A DNA stretch of 30,704 nucleotides from Nitrososphaerota archaeon (lineage in GTDB: Archaea; Thermoproteota; Nitrososphaeria; Nitrososphaerales; UBA183): positions 1 to 30,704 of the forward strand of contig JAFLZE010000012.1 of the NCBI GenBank assembly GCA_029785685.1, in the 5' to 3' direction. Shown here one piece after another: positions 14,311 through 21,694 of the stretch. Within the stretch, counting starts at the first letter, position 1. Each line of letters opens with the position of its first letter. Under the pieces are notes generated by a model. That model searched no databases and was not told the DNA's origin. It saw nothing but the letters and a program-made list of their open reading frames with translations. Both the position numbers and the translations under genes were made by a program.

Positions 14311-15456
14311 TCAGATGCCTGAGCGCGCCGCCGTCCTGACTGCCTCCACCACCTCAGCATAGCCTGCGTCCGTCTTCAGCCCTGTCTTCTCGAACGGCGT
14401 CCGCGCGACCCTGCGCCCGGACTGCGCAAGGGCCCTGTACACCCTGTCCTCGGGGGCAGACGCCACTTTCAGGGCGGAACAGACCCGCTCGAGGCTGAAG
14501 CTCCACGGGGGGAACCCGTCGACCCCGACCAGGGACCCGAGCATGGTCGCGGCCCTGGCAAGCCCCTTCTCCTGCGCCGCCCTGGCCGCCGCGCGCACGG
14601 TCTCCTCCTCGGTGACCTTCCCGACCCAGAGCGGCCCTGCCACCTTCGCCTTCTTCCCGCAGCGTGGGCACACGGGCGAGGGGACGACGCCGCTCGAAGC
14701 CTCGCCGCAGTGGTGGCACCAGGAGACGCTGCCGACGCCCTTCAGCGCTGCGTCAGCTCTGGACGCCCCGGCCCTGACCCGGACGAAGACCCTCAGGTAG
14801 TGCCTCGTCGAGTGGGCTGCCACGGGCTCGGCCCCTATGTCCAGCATGGCGCCCAGCCTGGCCACAGCCCCCAGGAGCACCCTGATCCCGGTCTCGTGGT
14901 GGAAGTGGTTGTTGAGCGGGGAGCCGCCGTACCTCCTCCTGCAGGTCCCCTCCTGCACCCCGCAGAGCACAGCGGTGTCGGTGGCGGTGAGCGACAGCAC
15001 CCCGCCGTCCGACGTCGCCGCCAGGGCGGCCTGGATGTGCCTGATCGGCGTTCCGAACGGGTCCACGTCGACGTAGTCGAACCTCTGGTCCCTCCCGAAC
15101 CGCGAAGCCAGGAAAGCGTTGGTCTCCGAAAGCTCGAAGGAGCACCTCCCGGCGACCCTGTTCAGCCTGGCGGACCTCTCCCCAGCCCGGAGCGCGGGCT
15201 CGTTGAAGTCTACCAGGGTCACCGACGACACCCCTTCCACCTCCTTGGCCACCCGCACCCCACGCCCCCCCACCCCCGCCATGGAGTCGCAGAACGTGCG
15301 GCCGCCCCCTGCAGCCGCCAGGGCCACTGTGATGTCTCTGTTGAGGGCGGCCGCCGGGTTGAAGAAGACCGGCGACGTGGGAGGCGGGTCAACCGTGACG
15401 CTCGCCTGGGGAACGAAGAGGGTGGTCTTGCCCTCGACGTGGCGGACGAACTTCAA
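14311..15456 (-). CDS. trm1: tRNA (guanine26-N2)-dimethyltransferase Trm1
   Basis: A 381-residue SAM-dependent enzyme making m2,2G26 in tRNA. The Rossmann domain has DSMAGVGGRGVRVAKEV and the catalytic DPFGTP at 132-137. The C-terminal domain has a zinc-ribbon site, Cys247/Cys250 and Cys263/Cys266. The TTG at 15456 fits a TATA box 25-32 bases upstream. It is a single gene, divergent from THEP1. Confidence 0.95.
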   Translation of the reverse strand: MKFVRHVEGKTTLFVPQASVTVDPPPTSPVFFNPAAALNRDITVALAAAGGGRTFCDSMAGVGGRGVRVAKEVEGVSSVTLVDFNEPALRAGERSARLNRVAGRCSFELSETNAFLASRFGRDQRFDYVDVDPFGTPIRHIQAALAATSDGGVLSLTATDTAVLCGVQEGTCRRRYGGSPLNNHFHHETGIRVLLGAVARLGAMLDIGAEPVAAHSTRHYLRVFVRVRAGASRADAALKGVGSVSWCHHCGEASSGVVPSPVCPRCGKKAKVAGPLWVGKVTEEETVRAAARAAQEKGLARAATMLGSLVGVDGFPPWSFSLERVCSALKVASAPEDRVYRALAQSGRRVARTPFEKTGLKTDAGYAEVVEAVRTAARSGI

Positions 15457-15480
15457 TGGGCCGGGCGCGGCGCGCCAGGT

Positions 15481-15488
15481 GTTAAACG
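15481..15488 (-). promoter_or_regulatory. TATA box of trm1
   Basis: CGTTTAAC on the minus strand lies 25-32 bases before the TTG start of trm1, consistent with a leaderless transcript. It sits in the 81-base divergent gap shared with the THEP1 gene. Confidence 0.5.
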
Positions 15489-15537
15489 ATTCCGGCAGGC
15501 TGCTAACTTCATGTAGCCCGGCGAGGGAGGACAGTGG

Positions 15538-16086
15538 TTGTCAAAGATCTACCTGGTCACCGGCCCGCCGGGGGTGGGCAAGTCCACCGTCGTCTCCAAG
15601 GTGGTCCGGAGGCTGAAGAGCGCCGGGGTGATAGTGGGCGGGTGCACCGCTTCGGAGGTCAGGTCGGGGGGCGCCAGGACGGGGTTCGGTGTGACCGACC
15701 TCACCAGCGGGAGGACGGGCGTGCTCGCGTCGGTGGATTCAAAGTTCGGCCCCCGGGTCGGGAGATACAGGGTCAATCTCTCGGACCTGGCGTCCGTGGG
15801 CGCGGCGGGGCTCGAAGCGGCAGCGGCGGACTCGGAGCTGATCGTGATCGACGAGGTCGGGCCGATGGAGCTCGTCAGCCCAGACTTCCGGAGGGCGGTC
15901 AGGGGGTGCGTCGCCTCGGGGAAGCCGATCCTCGCCGTGGTACACGAAAGGCTCGAGGACGACCTGCTCGCCGAGCTGCGGGCCGCCGCCGAACAGGTGT
16001 TCCCGCTCACGGTGGAGAACAGGGACGATGCGATAGACAGCCTCGCGTCGGTCCTGCTGGCGGCCGCAGGGGGACCCAAGGTCTGA
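15538..16086 (+). CDS. THEP1-type nucleoside-triphosphatase
   Basis: A 182-residue P-loop NTPase of the THEP1/COG1618 family. Walker A is GPPGVGKST (9-17) and Walker B is LIVIDEVGPME with Asp105/Glu106. Family members hydrolyse NTPs; their cellular role is unclear. The TTG at 15538 has GAGGGAGG about eight bases upstream. It is coupled to RNase HII, whose ATG shares one base with this stop codon. Confidence 0.9.
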   Translation: MSKIYLVTGPPGVGKSTVVSKVVRRLKSAGVIVGGCTASEVRSGGARTGFGVTDLTSGRTGVLASVDSKFGPRVGRYRVNLSDLASVGAAGLEAAAADSELIVIDEVGPMELVSPDFRRAVRGCVASGKPILAVVHERLEDDLLAELRAAAEQVFPLTVENRDDAIDSLASVLLAAAGGPKV

Positions 16087-16769
16087 TGCGAACGAGGCTT
16101 GTCGGCGGCGTGGACGAGGCGGGGAGGGGGTGCCTGCTCGGGCCGCTGGTGGTGGCGGGGGTCTCGGTGGACGCGTCAGGCATGAGGAAGCTGAAGCGCC
16201 TCGGTGTCAGGGACTCGAAGAAGCTCACCCCCGGACGCCGGGCGGCGCTATGCCCAGAGATACTCGAGGCGGCAGAAATGGTGAGGTGGGAGATGATACA
16301 CCCGCGGGAGATAGACGAGACCGTGGCGTCCGGGCGCAGGCTCCGGAAGCTGAACTATCTGGAGGCCGTCTACTTCGCGCGCGTGATAGACGGGCTCGGG
16401 GCGCAGCGGGTCACAGTCGACGCTTCTGACGTCATCCCGGGGAGGTTCGCCGGGGACGTCATCGACAACCTGGGCCGGAAGTGCTCGGTGGTGGCGTACC
16501 ACAAGGCAGACCGCGACTATCCTGTCGTCTCGGCCGCTTCCATCGTCGCCAAGGTGAAGCGGGATGCGGCGGTGGCGGAGCTCAGGGACAAGCACGGGGA
16601 CTTCGGCTCCGGTTACCCGTCGGACCCGGTCACGAAAGCCTTCTTCGCAGACCTCGTGGCGAAGAAAGGGCGGCTCCCCGACTACGTCCGGAAGAGCTGG
16701 AAGACCTGGGCGCGGTACCCCGAGCTCGGGCAGACGAAGCTCACCGAAGCGGCCGCCGCAAGGCCATGA
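16086..16769 (+). CDS. rnhB: ribonuclease HII
   Basis: A 227-residue enzyme that removes ribonucleotides and RNA primers from DNA. The catalytic acids are Asp10/Glu11 (GVDEAGRGCLLGP), Asp112 (TVDASDV) and Asp142 (HKADRDYPVVSAASI). The GSGYPSDP motif is also present. The ATG at 16086 overlaps the THEP1 stop; a longer in-frame reading back to 15534 passes through the THEP1 gene out of phase and is rejected. Confidence 0.95.
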   Translation: MRTRLVGGVDEAGRGCLLGPLVVAGVSVDASGMRKLKRLGVRDSKKLTPGRRAALCPEILEAAEMVRWEMIHPREIDETVASGRRLRKLNYLEAVYFARVIDGLGAQRVTVDASDVIPGRFAGDVIDNLGRKCSVVAYHKADRDYPVVSAASIVAKVKRDAAVAELRDKHGDFGSGYPSDPVTKAFFADLVAKKGRLPDYVRKSWKTWARYPELGQTKLTEAAAARP

Positions 16770-16809
16770 GCCGCTGCCAGCTTCGCACGCCCCATCGAAG
16801 GTCGGCATC

Positions 16810-16932
16810 GTGGTCGAGGGGGTGGCCCCTGACCTTCTCCTCGACCGCCTAGTCAAGGCCCTCGCCGGGAGCCTGAGGTCCCGCGGGGCCTGGGTACGGG
16901 CAGCTGCTGCTCGCGAAGTGAAGCGGGGTTAG
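16810..16932 (+). CDS. possible 40-aa ORF after RNase HII
   Basis: From a GTG at 16810 a frame encodes about 40 residues (VVEGVAPDLLLDRLVKAL then a basic amphipathic helix) ending in TAG at 16930-16932. It overlaps the stop of the convergent fibrillarin gene by four bases. The pattern is protein-like and the spacing is operon-like, but there is no homology I recognise. It may equally be filler. Confidence 0.25.
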   Translation: MVEGVAPDLLLDRLVKALAGSLRSRGAWVRAAAAREVKRG

Positions 16933-17588
16933 CTACGCATGGTCGCGTAGATCAGAGCGTGGTCCTTCTCGAAGGGGCTCAGCTCAACCAGCTCTTTCAC
17001 CTCGAAGCCGCCGGACTCGAGCTTCTTCTTCTCCTCCACGAACACCCTCGCCGGGTCCTTGAGGACGTCTATGCTCCTGGACTTCACCACCAGGAGGAGG
17101 ACCCCCCCGGGTCTGAGCATGGCCCTGCAGTTGGCGATTGCGATCTCGGTCTGGTCCGGCTGGGCTATGTCGCAGTAGACCACGTCCACCTTCGCCACGG
17201 AGTACTTCGAAGGGTCCCTCGCGTCGGCGACGAAGGGGATCACGTTCCTCCTCTCCCTGGCGACGCGCTCGACGAACTCCCTGGCGACCCTGGGTGAGAA
17301 CTCGACCCCGACCACCAGGCCTCCGGGGCCGACGAGGTCGGACACGTGCGAGACGGTGGTCCCCGTGGACGCCCCGAGGTAAAGCACCTTGGCCCCCTCG
17401 CCCACGATAGCGCCCGGGAGCCCCTTGATCATGGCCGCGGCCAGCTTGCTCCTGAATGGGTCCCATGTCCTGAACTCGGCGCCCCCTCTCTGCAGGAGGT
17501 CCTCGTTGTAGACCCTCTTCCCTGGGACCAGGTTCTGGGTGAGCAGCGCGGTCCTCCCAAACCTCTCCTCCCTGAGGAGCCTGGTCAA
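16929..17588 (-). CDS. flpA: fibrillarin-like rRNA/tRNA 2'-O-methyltransferase
   Basis: A 219-residue catalytic subunit of C/D-box sRNPs. The SAM motif VLYLGASTGTTVSHVSD is at 68-84. Acidic and basic active-site positions are ADARDP (121-126), VVYCDIAQPDQ (137-147) and LLVVKSRSID (165-174). It 2'-O-methylates targets chosen by guide RNAs and normally docks on the N-terminal domain of Nop5. The TTG at 17588 overlaps the nop5 TGA (TTGA), so the two are co-translated. Confidence 0.95.
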   Translation of the reverse strand: MTRLLREERFGRTALLTQNLVPGKRVYNEDLLQRGGAEFRTWDPFRSKLAAAMIKGLPGAIVGEGAKVLYLGASTGTTVSHVSDLVGPGGLVVGVEFSPRVAREFVERVARERRNVIPFVADARDPSKYSVAKVDVVYCDIAQPDQTEIAIANCRAMLRPGGVLLLVVKSRSIDVLKDPARVFVEEKKKLESGGFEVKELVELSPFEKDHALIYATMRS

Positions 17589-18499
17589 CGCCTTCTGAAC
17601 TTGTCTCGCCGTGGAGGCCTGCCTTCCCTCCTCGGCCCGTCCCTCCTCTCCGGCCTCCGCTGGGGAGGCTCCTTGTATCTCTCCTTGATCCCCTCCAGCC
17701 TCTTGTCTAGTCCGGCCTTGATGCTGGCGTCCTCAGAGCCGCGGTATCGGTCCACCCTGGCTGCTATGGCTATCTTGTTGGCCAGGGTCCTCGCTATCTT
17801 CCCCCTCTGCCACTTGGGGGCCGTGTGGACGGCCTGATGCTGGAACAGGATCCCGTGCTTGGGGGGCCTGGCCCCGGTCCTCAGGGACCTGAAGAGCGCC
17901 TTCTCCGCGCCAAGGATCTGGATCGTGCTCGCAGGGAGCATCGCCAGCCTGTCGAGGCCTCCCGCCTTCGCCATCAGTCGGGCGCCGATGGTCGCGCCGG
18001 CTACCTCAGCCACGTTGGGGGCCACCCTCTTCATCTGGGACTCCACGTAGTCGTTCAGGACCCCCCTCAGCGCGCTCAGCTGGACAGCGAGGGCCCCGAG
18101 CGACTTCACCTTCGCTAGGTCGCCCTCCGAGATCTCCCCGCCCTTGGACCTGTCCCTGGCCTCCATGATGGCCGCGACCTTCTTGTCGGTGAACCCCCTC
18201 CCGGCGAGGGCCTCGGCGGAGTACGACCCTCTCCCGCCGATCTCCGATATCATCTTGCAAAGCGCGACGTTGTCCTGGACCATCTGGGTCAGCTCGGGGA
18301 AGTGCAGCCCGTACCACTCCGAGGCCCTGGTGGCTGTGATGTTCAGGTACTTGTCCGTGTCATCCAGCGCCTGTATCGCCTGCACTAGGTGGAGGTCCGG
18401 GCGGGACGAGGCCTGACGGATGGCCTCCTCGGCGGCCGCGATGCTCTTCTGCCTAAGCGCCTCGACGTCTTGGCTCTCTGGGACCCCTTCGCCTGACAA
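17585..18499 (-). CDS. nop5: Nop5/Nop56-family C/D sRNP core protein, lacking N-terminal domain
   Basis: The 304-residue protein has the coiled-coil domain (about 35-160, VQAIQALDDTDKYLN and EWYGLHFPEL). The NOP RNA-binding domain covers about 160-250 (VAGATIGARLMAKAGGL, LPASTIQILGAEKALFRSL, PPKHGILFQ). A basic Arg-rich tail starts near 275. In Pyrococcus Nop5 (about 400 aa) the coiled-coil motif starts near residue 130; here it starts near 35, so the fibrillarin-binding N-terminal domain is missing. The TTG at 18499 is the only start: the frame upstream is open to a TAG at 18614-18616 but has no start codon and no Nop5-like residues. A TATA box lies at 18526-18532. Confidence 0.93.
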   Translation of the reverse strand: MSGEGVPESQDVEALRQKSIAAAEEAIRQASSRPDLHLVQAIQALDDTDKYLNITATRASEWYGLHFPELTQMVQDNVALCKMISEIGGRGSYSAEALAGRGFTDKKVAAIMEARDRSKGGEISEGDLAKVKSLGALAVQLSALRGVLNDYVESQMKRVAPNVAEVAGATIGARLMAKAGGLDRLAMLPASTIQILGAEKALFRSLRTGARPPKHGILFQHQAVHTAPKWQRGKIARTLANKIAIAARVDRYRGSEDASIKAGLDKRLEGIKERYKEPPQRRPERRDGPRREGRPPRRDKFRRR

Positions 18500-18524
18500 G
18501 TCTGTTCGCCGCTCTCGCCTAACT

Positions 18525-18534
18525 CCATTAAAGG
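18525..18534 (-). promoter_or_regulatory. TATA box of nop5-fibrillarin operon
   Basis: CCTTTAATGG on the minus strand lies 26-35 bases before the nop5 TTG. It predicts a leaderless or nearly leaderless mRNA and supports the short start of Nop5. Confidence 0.55.
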
Positions 18535-18664
18535 GTTTCAGGAGAGCCGCGTCCGCTGTCCCCGCATCGCCCCTGCGCCGGCGGTCCGCCGTCCGTTCTC
18601 CGGCCCGGCCTGCCTATGGCTGGGCTGCTGCGACGCGTTCGGCCGTGGGCGCTCCAGGCGCGGG

Positions 18665-19006
18665 CTAGGTCATGGTAAGCAGCTTGCGCATGACCCAGGC
18701 AAAGAGCGACGCGAGGATGCCCCCCACCCCGAGGACGAGGAAAGTCCCCTCTACCCGCTGGGTGATGGCGCACGCGAGCACCAGCGTCCCGTTGATTATG
18801 GGCTGCTGGGTTCCGCACCAGTATGTCTCCACGCCCGACTCGTATATCGCGGCAGCGATCCCGGCGACTGCCAGGACCATCAGCTCGACCGCGACCACCG
18901 TGGATACGCCGACGCCTCTGCGAACGCGCACGAACGCGGGCGTTACGCCTTGCCGCCTCGTGTCGTCCGCCGGGCCTGCAGGCGCCGCCCTCCCTCGGGG
19001 GGTCAT
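18665..19006 (-). CDS. small two-helix membrane protein, 113 aa
   Basis: From the ATG at 19006: a basic, Pro-rich cytoplasmic tail (1-31), a first membrane helix at about 34-54, and a loop with two cysteines (Cys64, Cys79) that could form an external disulphide. A second helix (about 88-107) and a short basic end follow. Its ATG overlaps the stop of the preceding small membrane protein (ATGA). The frame stays open upstream, but residues there fit the other gene's DNA out of phase. Family not recognised. Confidence 0.6.
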   Translation of the reverse strand: MTPRGRAAPAGPADDTRRQGVTPAFVRVRRGVGVSTVVAVELMVLAVAGIAAAIYESGVETYWCGTQQPIINGTLVLACAITQRVEGTFLVLGVGGILASLFAWVMRKLLTMT

Positions 19007-19284
19007 CGCTCCTCCTCGCGCCTGGCTTCGCGCTCTCCGCGGACCAGGAAGACCAAGTTCAGCGCCATCCCTGCGGCTCCGACCGCGAGGAGGAGGTCGG
19101 CGGAGGAGAGCAGCTCCCCTCGGGTCGAGGAAGCGGCGGTCGTCGATGCGGCCGCGCTTTGGATGAACCACCCGAACAGGCCCACGACGCCGAACGTCCA
19201 CGAGGCCAGGGCCGCCGCCCAGTTGAGCGCTTTCATCTGGGCGGTCGCCAACCGGCTCGCTATTTGAGGACTCGTCTTTGCCAA
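19003..19284 (-). CDS. small two-helix membrane protein, 93 aa
   Basis: Hydrophobic helices lie at about residues 20-44 and 62-82, joined by a Ser/Thr/Ala-rich loop, with a very charged tail (RGEREARREEER). The start may be the TTG at 19284 or the ATG at 19236 (residue 17), since helix 1 begins just after that. It is coupled by ATGA to the next membrane gene, so the pair may form one complex. Function unknown. Confidence 0.6.
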   Translation of the reverse strand: MAKTSPQIASRLATAQMKALNWAAALASWTFGVVGLFGWFIQSAAASTTAASSTRGELLSSADLLLAVGAAGMALNLVFLVRGEREARREEER

Positions 19285-19432
19285 TCGTGGCGTGGTCGCA
19301 TGTCAGCGACCTCTTCCCTTCCATTGGCAGCCTGCAATCGATGGCCGTGACGGGCCCCCTCTTCTTGATTGCCGCGATCTCGACGAGGCCGTCATCCTTC
19401 ATTTTCTTGAGCAGGGTGATAAGCCCTCCCCC
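19265..19432 (-). pseudogene. decayed winged-helix regulator fragment
   Basis: A minus-strand frame encodes GGGLITLLKKMKDDGLVEIA followed by KRGPVTAIDCRLPMEGKR. This resembles the recognition helix and wing of a MarR/PadR-like domain, but the first half of the domain is not found upstream in any frame. Its end overlaps the start of the 93-aa membrane gene. It may be the remnant of a regulator that once headed this operon. Confidence 0.35.
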
Positions 19433-19582
19433 TGGATGGCGTCCGGACTGTCCCTCTGTCTCGCCGCTCGCCAGACACCATGCCTGTGGTGTCAAACGAA
19501 GCCACTTCCAGGCCTGGACAGTTCCGCGTCAGCACGGTCAACGGCATCACTGATGCAACGCCATGCAGACTCTCCCTAAACT

Positions 19583-19592
19583 CTAAAATATC
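19583..19592 (+). promoter_or_regulatory. TATA box of zinc-ribbon gene
   Basis: CTAAAATATC lies 21-30 bases before the TTG at 19613. It is a clear AT-rich box in the right place for a leaderless transcript. Confidence 0.5.
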
Positions 19593-19612
19593 GAGGCCAT
19601 CTCTACGATCCG

Positions 19613-19900
19613 TTGGCCAGCGCTAGCGACTTCTTTCGCCACTGCCCCTCCTGTGGCAAGAGGTTTTCGATAAAGCTAGTCGACAAGAAACTCGAATCGG
19701 AGGCGAAGGAAAGGGTGGTAACTGAAGTGCCTCGCGGGCATCTGCAGAGCGGGGGGAGCTTTGGAGAAATCGTGCCGATGACGGTATTGGATACAGCTGT
19801 AACTACGATAGTCGACACGAAAGAGTTTGGGTATTCGTATCATTGCAAGCATTGCGGGCACGAATGGACAGAGATCCGCAAACAAACGACTGTGAGCTAG
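19613..19900 (+). CDS. zinc-ribbon protein, 95 aa
   Basis: Two knuckles, HCPSCGKRF (Cys11/Cys14) and HCKHCGHEW (Cys78/Cys81), can bind one zinc ion; the 60 residues between look beta-rich (TVLDTAVTTIVDTKEFGYSYHC). Such proteins are common orphan archaeal factors, possibly nucleic-acid- or protein-binding. The TTG start follows a TATA box. Base composition is lower in GC than the housekeeping genes. Function is not assignable. Confidence 0.65.
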   Translation: MASASDFFRHCPSCGKRFSIKLVDKKLESEAKERVVTEVPRGHLQSGGSFGEIVPMTVLDTAVTTIVDTKEFGYSYHCKHCGHEWTEIRKQTTVS

Positions 19901-19988
19901 ATGCGATAGCTCTCGGCTGTGAGCTTCGGTGCAAACACGTTCCTACTGGAAGCGGTGCTTCTGGGACGCATCGAGGACTCACCGGCAC

Positions 19989-20367
19989 CTACGGCACGTA
20001 AGCTTGGACGCATGCCAGGCAGATGCACCCTGGAGAATAAGGATCGCACTTGGTGCTGGACGACCCGGGACTCCAAACGCTTTCATTTGTGTATGTCCCT
20101 CCGGACGCCTTCGGGAACGCGTAGCTGCACAGCGTGTTTGTACTGAAGTTCGTGGTCATATTGGTGTAGCAAGTACCACCAGTGGTCAACTCAGACCAGT
20201 ATTCGACACTATAGCTGGCTCCCTAGCGGGTAGATGTGGCCGCAGTCGTGGACCCCCGTACCGGAGAAGGCCAGTCCATTTGCAGCGTTGTAGTCTTCCC
20301 ACTCCGTGGTTCCACTGGTAGTCGCGGGCGCCATTGCGCTGGCCGTCGGGCTCTTGGGAGTCGCCAT
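19989..20367 (-). pseudogene. frameshifted remnant of a secreted/surface protein
   Basis: Two minus-strand frames join into one plausible protein. The first, from an ATG at 20367, reads TTSGTTEWEDYNAANGLAFS and GTGVHDCGHIYPLG, then stops at 20209. The second continues past that point with YSVEYWSELTTGGTCYTN and ends VQAYVP at 19989. The combined product is rich in Ser/Thr/Gly/Tyr with several Cys, as in extracellular beta-sandwich proteins. No family is recognised. The break is a single frame change near 20210-20225. The rest of 19901-20505 holds nothing else I can support. Confidence 0.4.
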
Positions 20368-20505
20368 TCTTGCGGCGACTAACAGGCGGGCGCCTTCTGC
20401 AGGGATTCGGACGCGGATACCCCTCCCGCCCCTATGCCGGCAAAGATTCGTGCCCGAATGCTGATAATCCAGGAGGCCGCACCCTCTCAGAGCATCGACC
20501 TGGAA

Positions 20506-20850
20506 TCAGGCGTACTTCTCTATCTCTTCCCTGAGGACGGACCTGTGGCAGGTCGAGGGGTCCCTCTCCGTGCAGAGGAGCGTTATGGTCCCCTCCTTCG
20601 ACTCCTTCGCCAGCTCGCGCAGGGCCCCCTCCTTCCCCTTCAACGACTTCCTGTACTCCGCCTTGAACTCGCCCCACGTCGCCTTCCCTGACTTGTACCG
20701 CTTGATGAGGTCCCTTGGGGTGCCCAGCTCCTTCATCCAGACGTCGACCCTGTCCTTGGATATCCCCCTGGGCCAGAGCGTCATGACGAGGACCCGCTTT
20801 CCGTCGGAGGGCTCGGGAGGGGAGTAGACGGATTTTTCAATCAGGATCAT
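20506..20850 (-). CDS. DUF488 / YeaO-family protein
   Basis: A 114-residue protein of the DUF488 family. Landmarks are VLVMTLWPRGISKDRVDVW, the WGEFKAEYRKSL helix and the C-terminal TLLCTERDPSTCHRSVL motif. The family is widespread in bacteria and archaea; its biochemical role is not established. The ATG at 20850 has a TATA-like ACTTATCT 24-31 bases upstream. It appears intact within the debris-rich region. Confidence 0.85.
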   Translation of the reverse strand: MILIEKSVYSPPEPSDGKRVLVMTLWPRGISKDRVDVWMKELGTPRDLIKRYKSGKATWGEFKAEYRKSLKGKEGALRELAKESKEGTITLLCTERDPSTCHRSVLREEIEKYA

Positions 20851-20873
20851 GCTCGAAACGTCAGACTTCGGCC

Positions 20874-20881
20874 AGATAAGT
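20874..20881 (-). promoter_or_regulatory. TATA box of DUF488 gene
   Basis: ACTTATCT on the minus strand is 24-31 bases before the ATG at 20850, fitting a leaderless transcript. Confidence 0.4.
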
Positions 20882-20991
20882 CTAGCCAGGCGCCCTTCTT
20901 GGGACGATATCAGCTTCGACCATGTCCCTGCAGAAGAAGCTCATCTTTCGACGTCGGCTTCAATCAGGCTCCGAGTCTCTTTCAGCCGCTG

Positions 20992-21102
20992 ATGTCTGCT
21001 AGCGTCACCCCCTCCGCGTGTAGGGCTTGCGGGGCAAGTTTTGCGACCTATAGGCACCTGGCAGGTCATCGTGCCGGAAAGCACAGGCGACGCCCGGAAT
21101 GA
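20992..21102 (+). CDS. 36-aa C2H2 zinc-finger mini-protein
   Basis: From the ATG at 20992 the frame encodes MSASVTPSA, then a complete C2H2 finger (C-x2-C-x12-H-x4-H: Cys10, Cys13, His26, His31) with the usual hydrophobic Phe and Leu (ASF, HLAGH), then a basic RRRPE end and TGA. A single finger with a basic tail could bind DNA or RNA. It partly overlaps the 5' end of the TnpB remnant in another frame. It may be a real small gene or the end of a longer lost one; no TATA box is evident. Confidence 0.5.
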   Translation: MSASVTPSACRACGASFATYRHLAGHRAGKHRRRPE

Positions 21103-21694
21103 CGGACTGCACAAGACGGCGGCATGGCTGGCGAGAGCCAAGTCAGTCGTCGTCATCGAAGACTTGGCGGTCCAGAACCTGACAAAGAACCACCGCCTCG
21201 CTGGTGCCATCCTTAACGGAGCACCAGCCGAACTAGGGCGGCAACTGGGATACAAGACGAAGTGGTATGGAAGCAAGTTGGTGATAGCACCAAGGAACTT
21301 CCCATCCACCAAGAGGTGTTCCGGATGTGGCAACGTCAAGGCAGAGATGCCCCTGTCTGAACGAGTCTATGTCTGCGAAGTCTGCGGGCTCGTGTTGGAT
21401 AGGGACCTTTCCGACGCTAAAAGGTGGCGTATAGGCCCTGGGAAATTAGCATTTGTTGACCGTGGAACTCGTCTGGCGCAGAACGGAGCCCGGTGTGGCC
21501 CGTCAACCAATCGTGGGGTCGGCCGGACTTGTCCGTCCTCGCGTACCCCATCAACTGATCGAACCGCGGTCTGTCAGGACGACCTCGTAGAGGTTAGGGC
21601 CCGTAGACCCCGCTGCGGTGGTCTATCTTGTCGACGAGCACGAGCCTTTCGGTTGACAGGACTTCGTACAGGACGCGATAATCCCCGACCCTGA
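21041..21694 (+). pseudogene. TnpB (IS200/IS605-type) C-terminal remnant
   Basis: The homologous part is about 21095-21430. It has the RuvC-II segment VVVIEDLAVQNLTKNHRLAG, then GRQLGYKTKWYGSKLVIAP, the four-cysteine zinc knuckle KRCSGCG...VCEVCG and the RuvC-III start LDRDLSDAK. The N-terminal half with the first catalytic Asp is absent, and after DRDLSDAK the expected alanine-rich continuation is lost. The frame runs on to 21694 but overlaps the toxin gene from 21594. No TnpA or element ends were found. Confidence 0.75.

Noticed and set aside
15534..16085. 411-residue frame joining THEP1 DNA to RNase HII
   Set aside because: The first 180 residues are the THEP1 gene read out of phase; RNase HII has its own ATG at 16086 at the family's normal start.
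20300..20445. Plus-strand membrane-anchor-like peptide (VAGAIALAVGLLGVAILAA)
   Set aside because: It has no upstream coding continuation and lies opposite the better-supported minus-strand surface-protein remnant; GC-rich antisense DNA often reads as Ala/Val/Leu helices.
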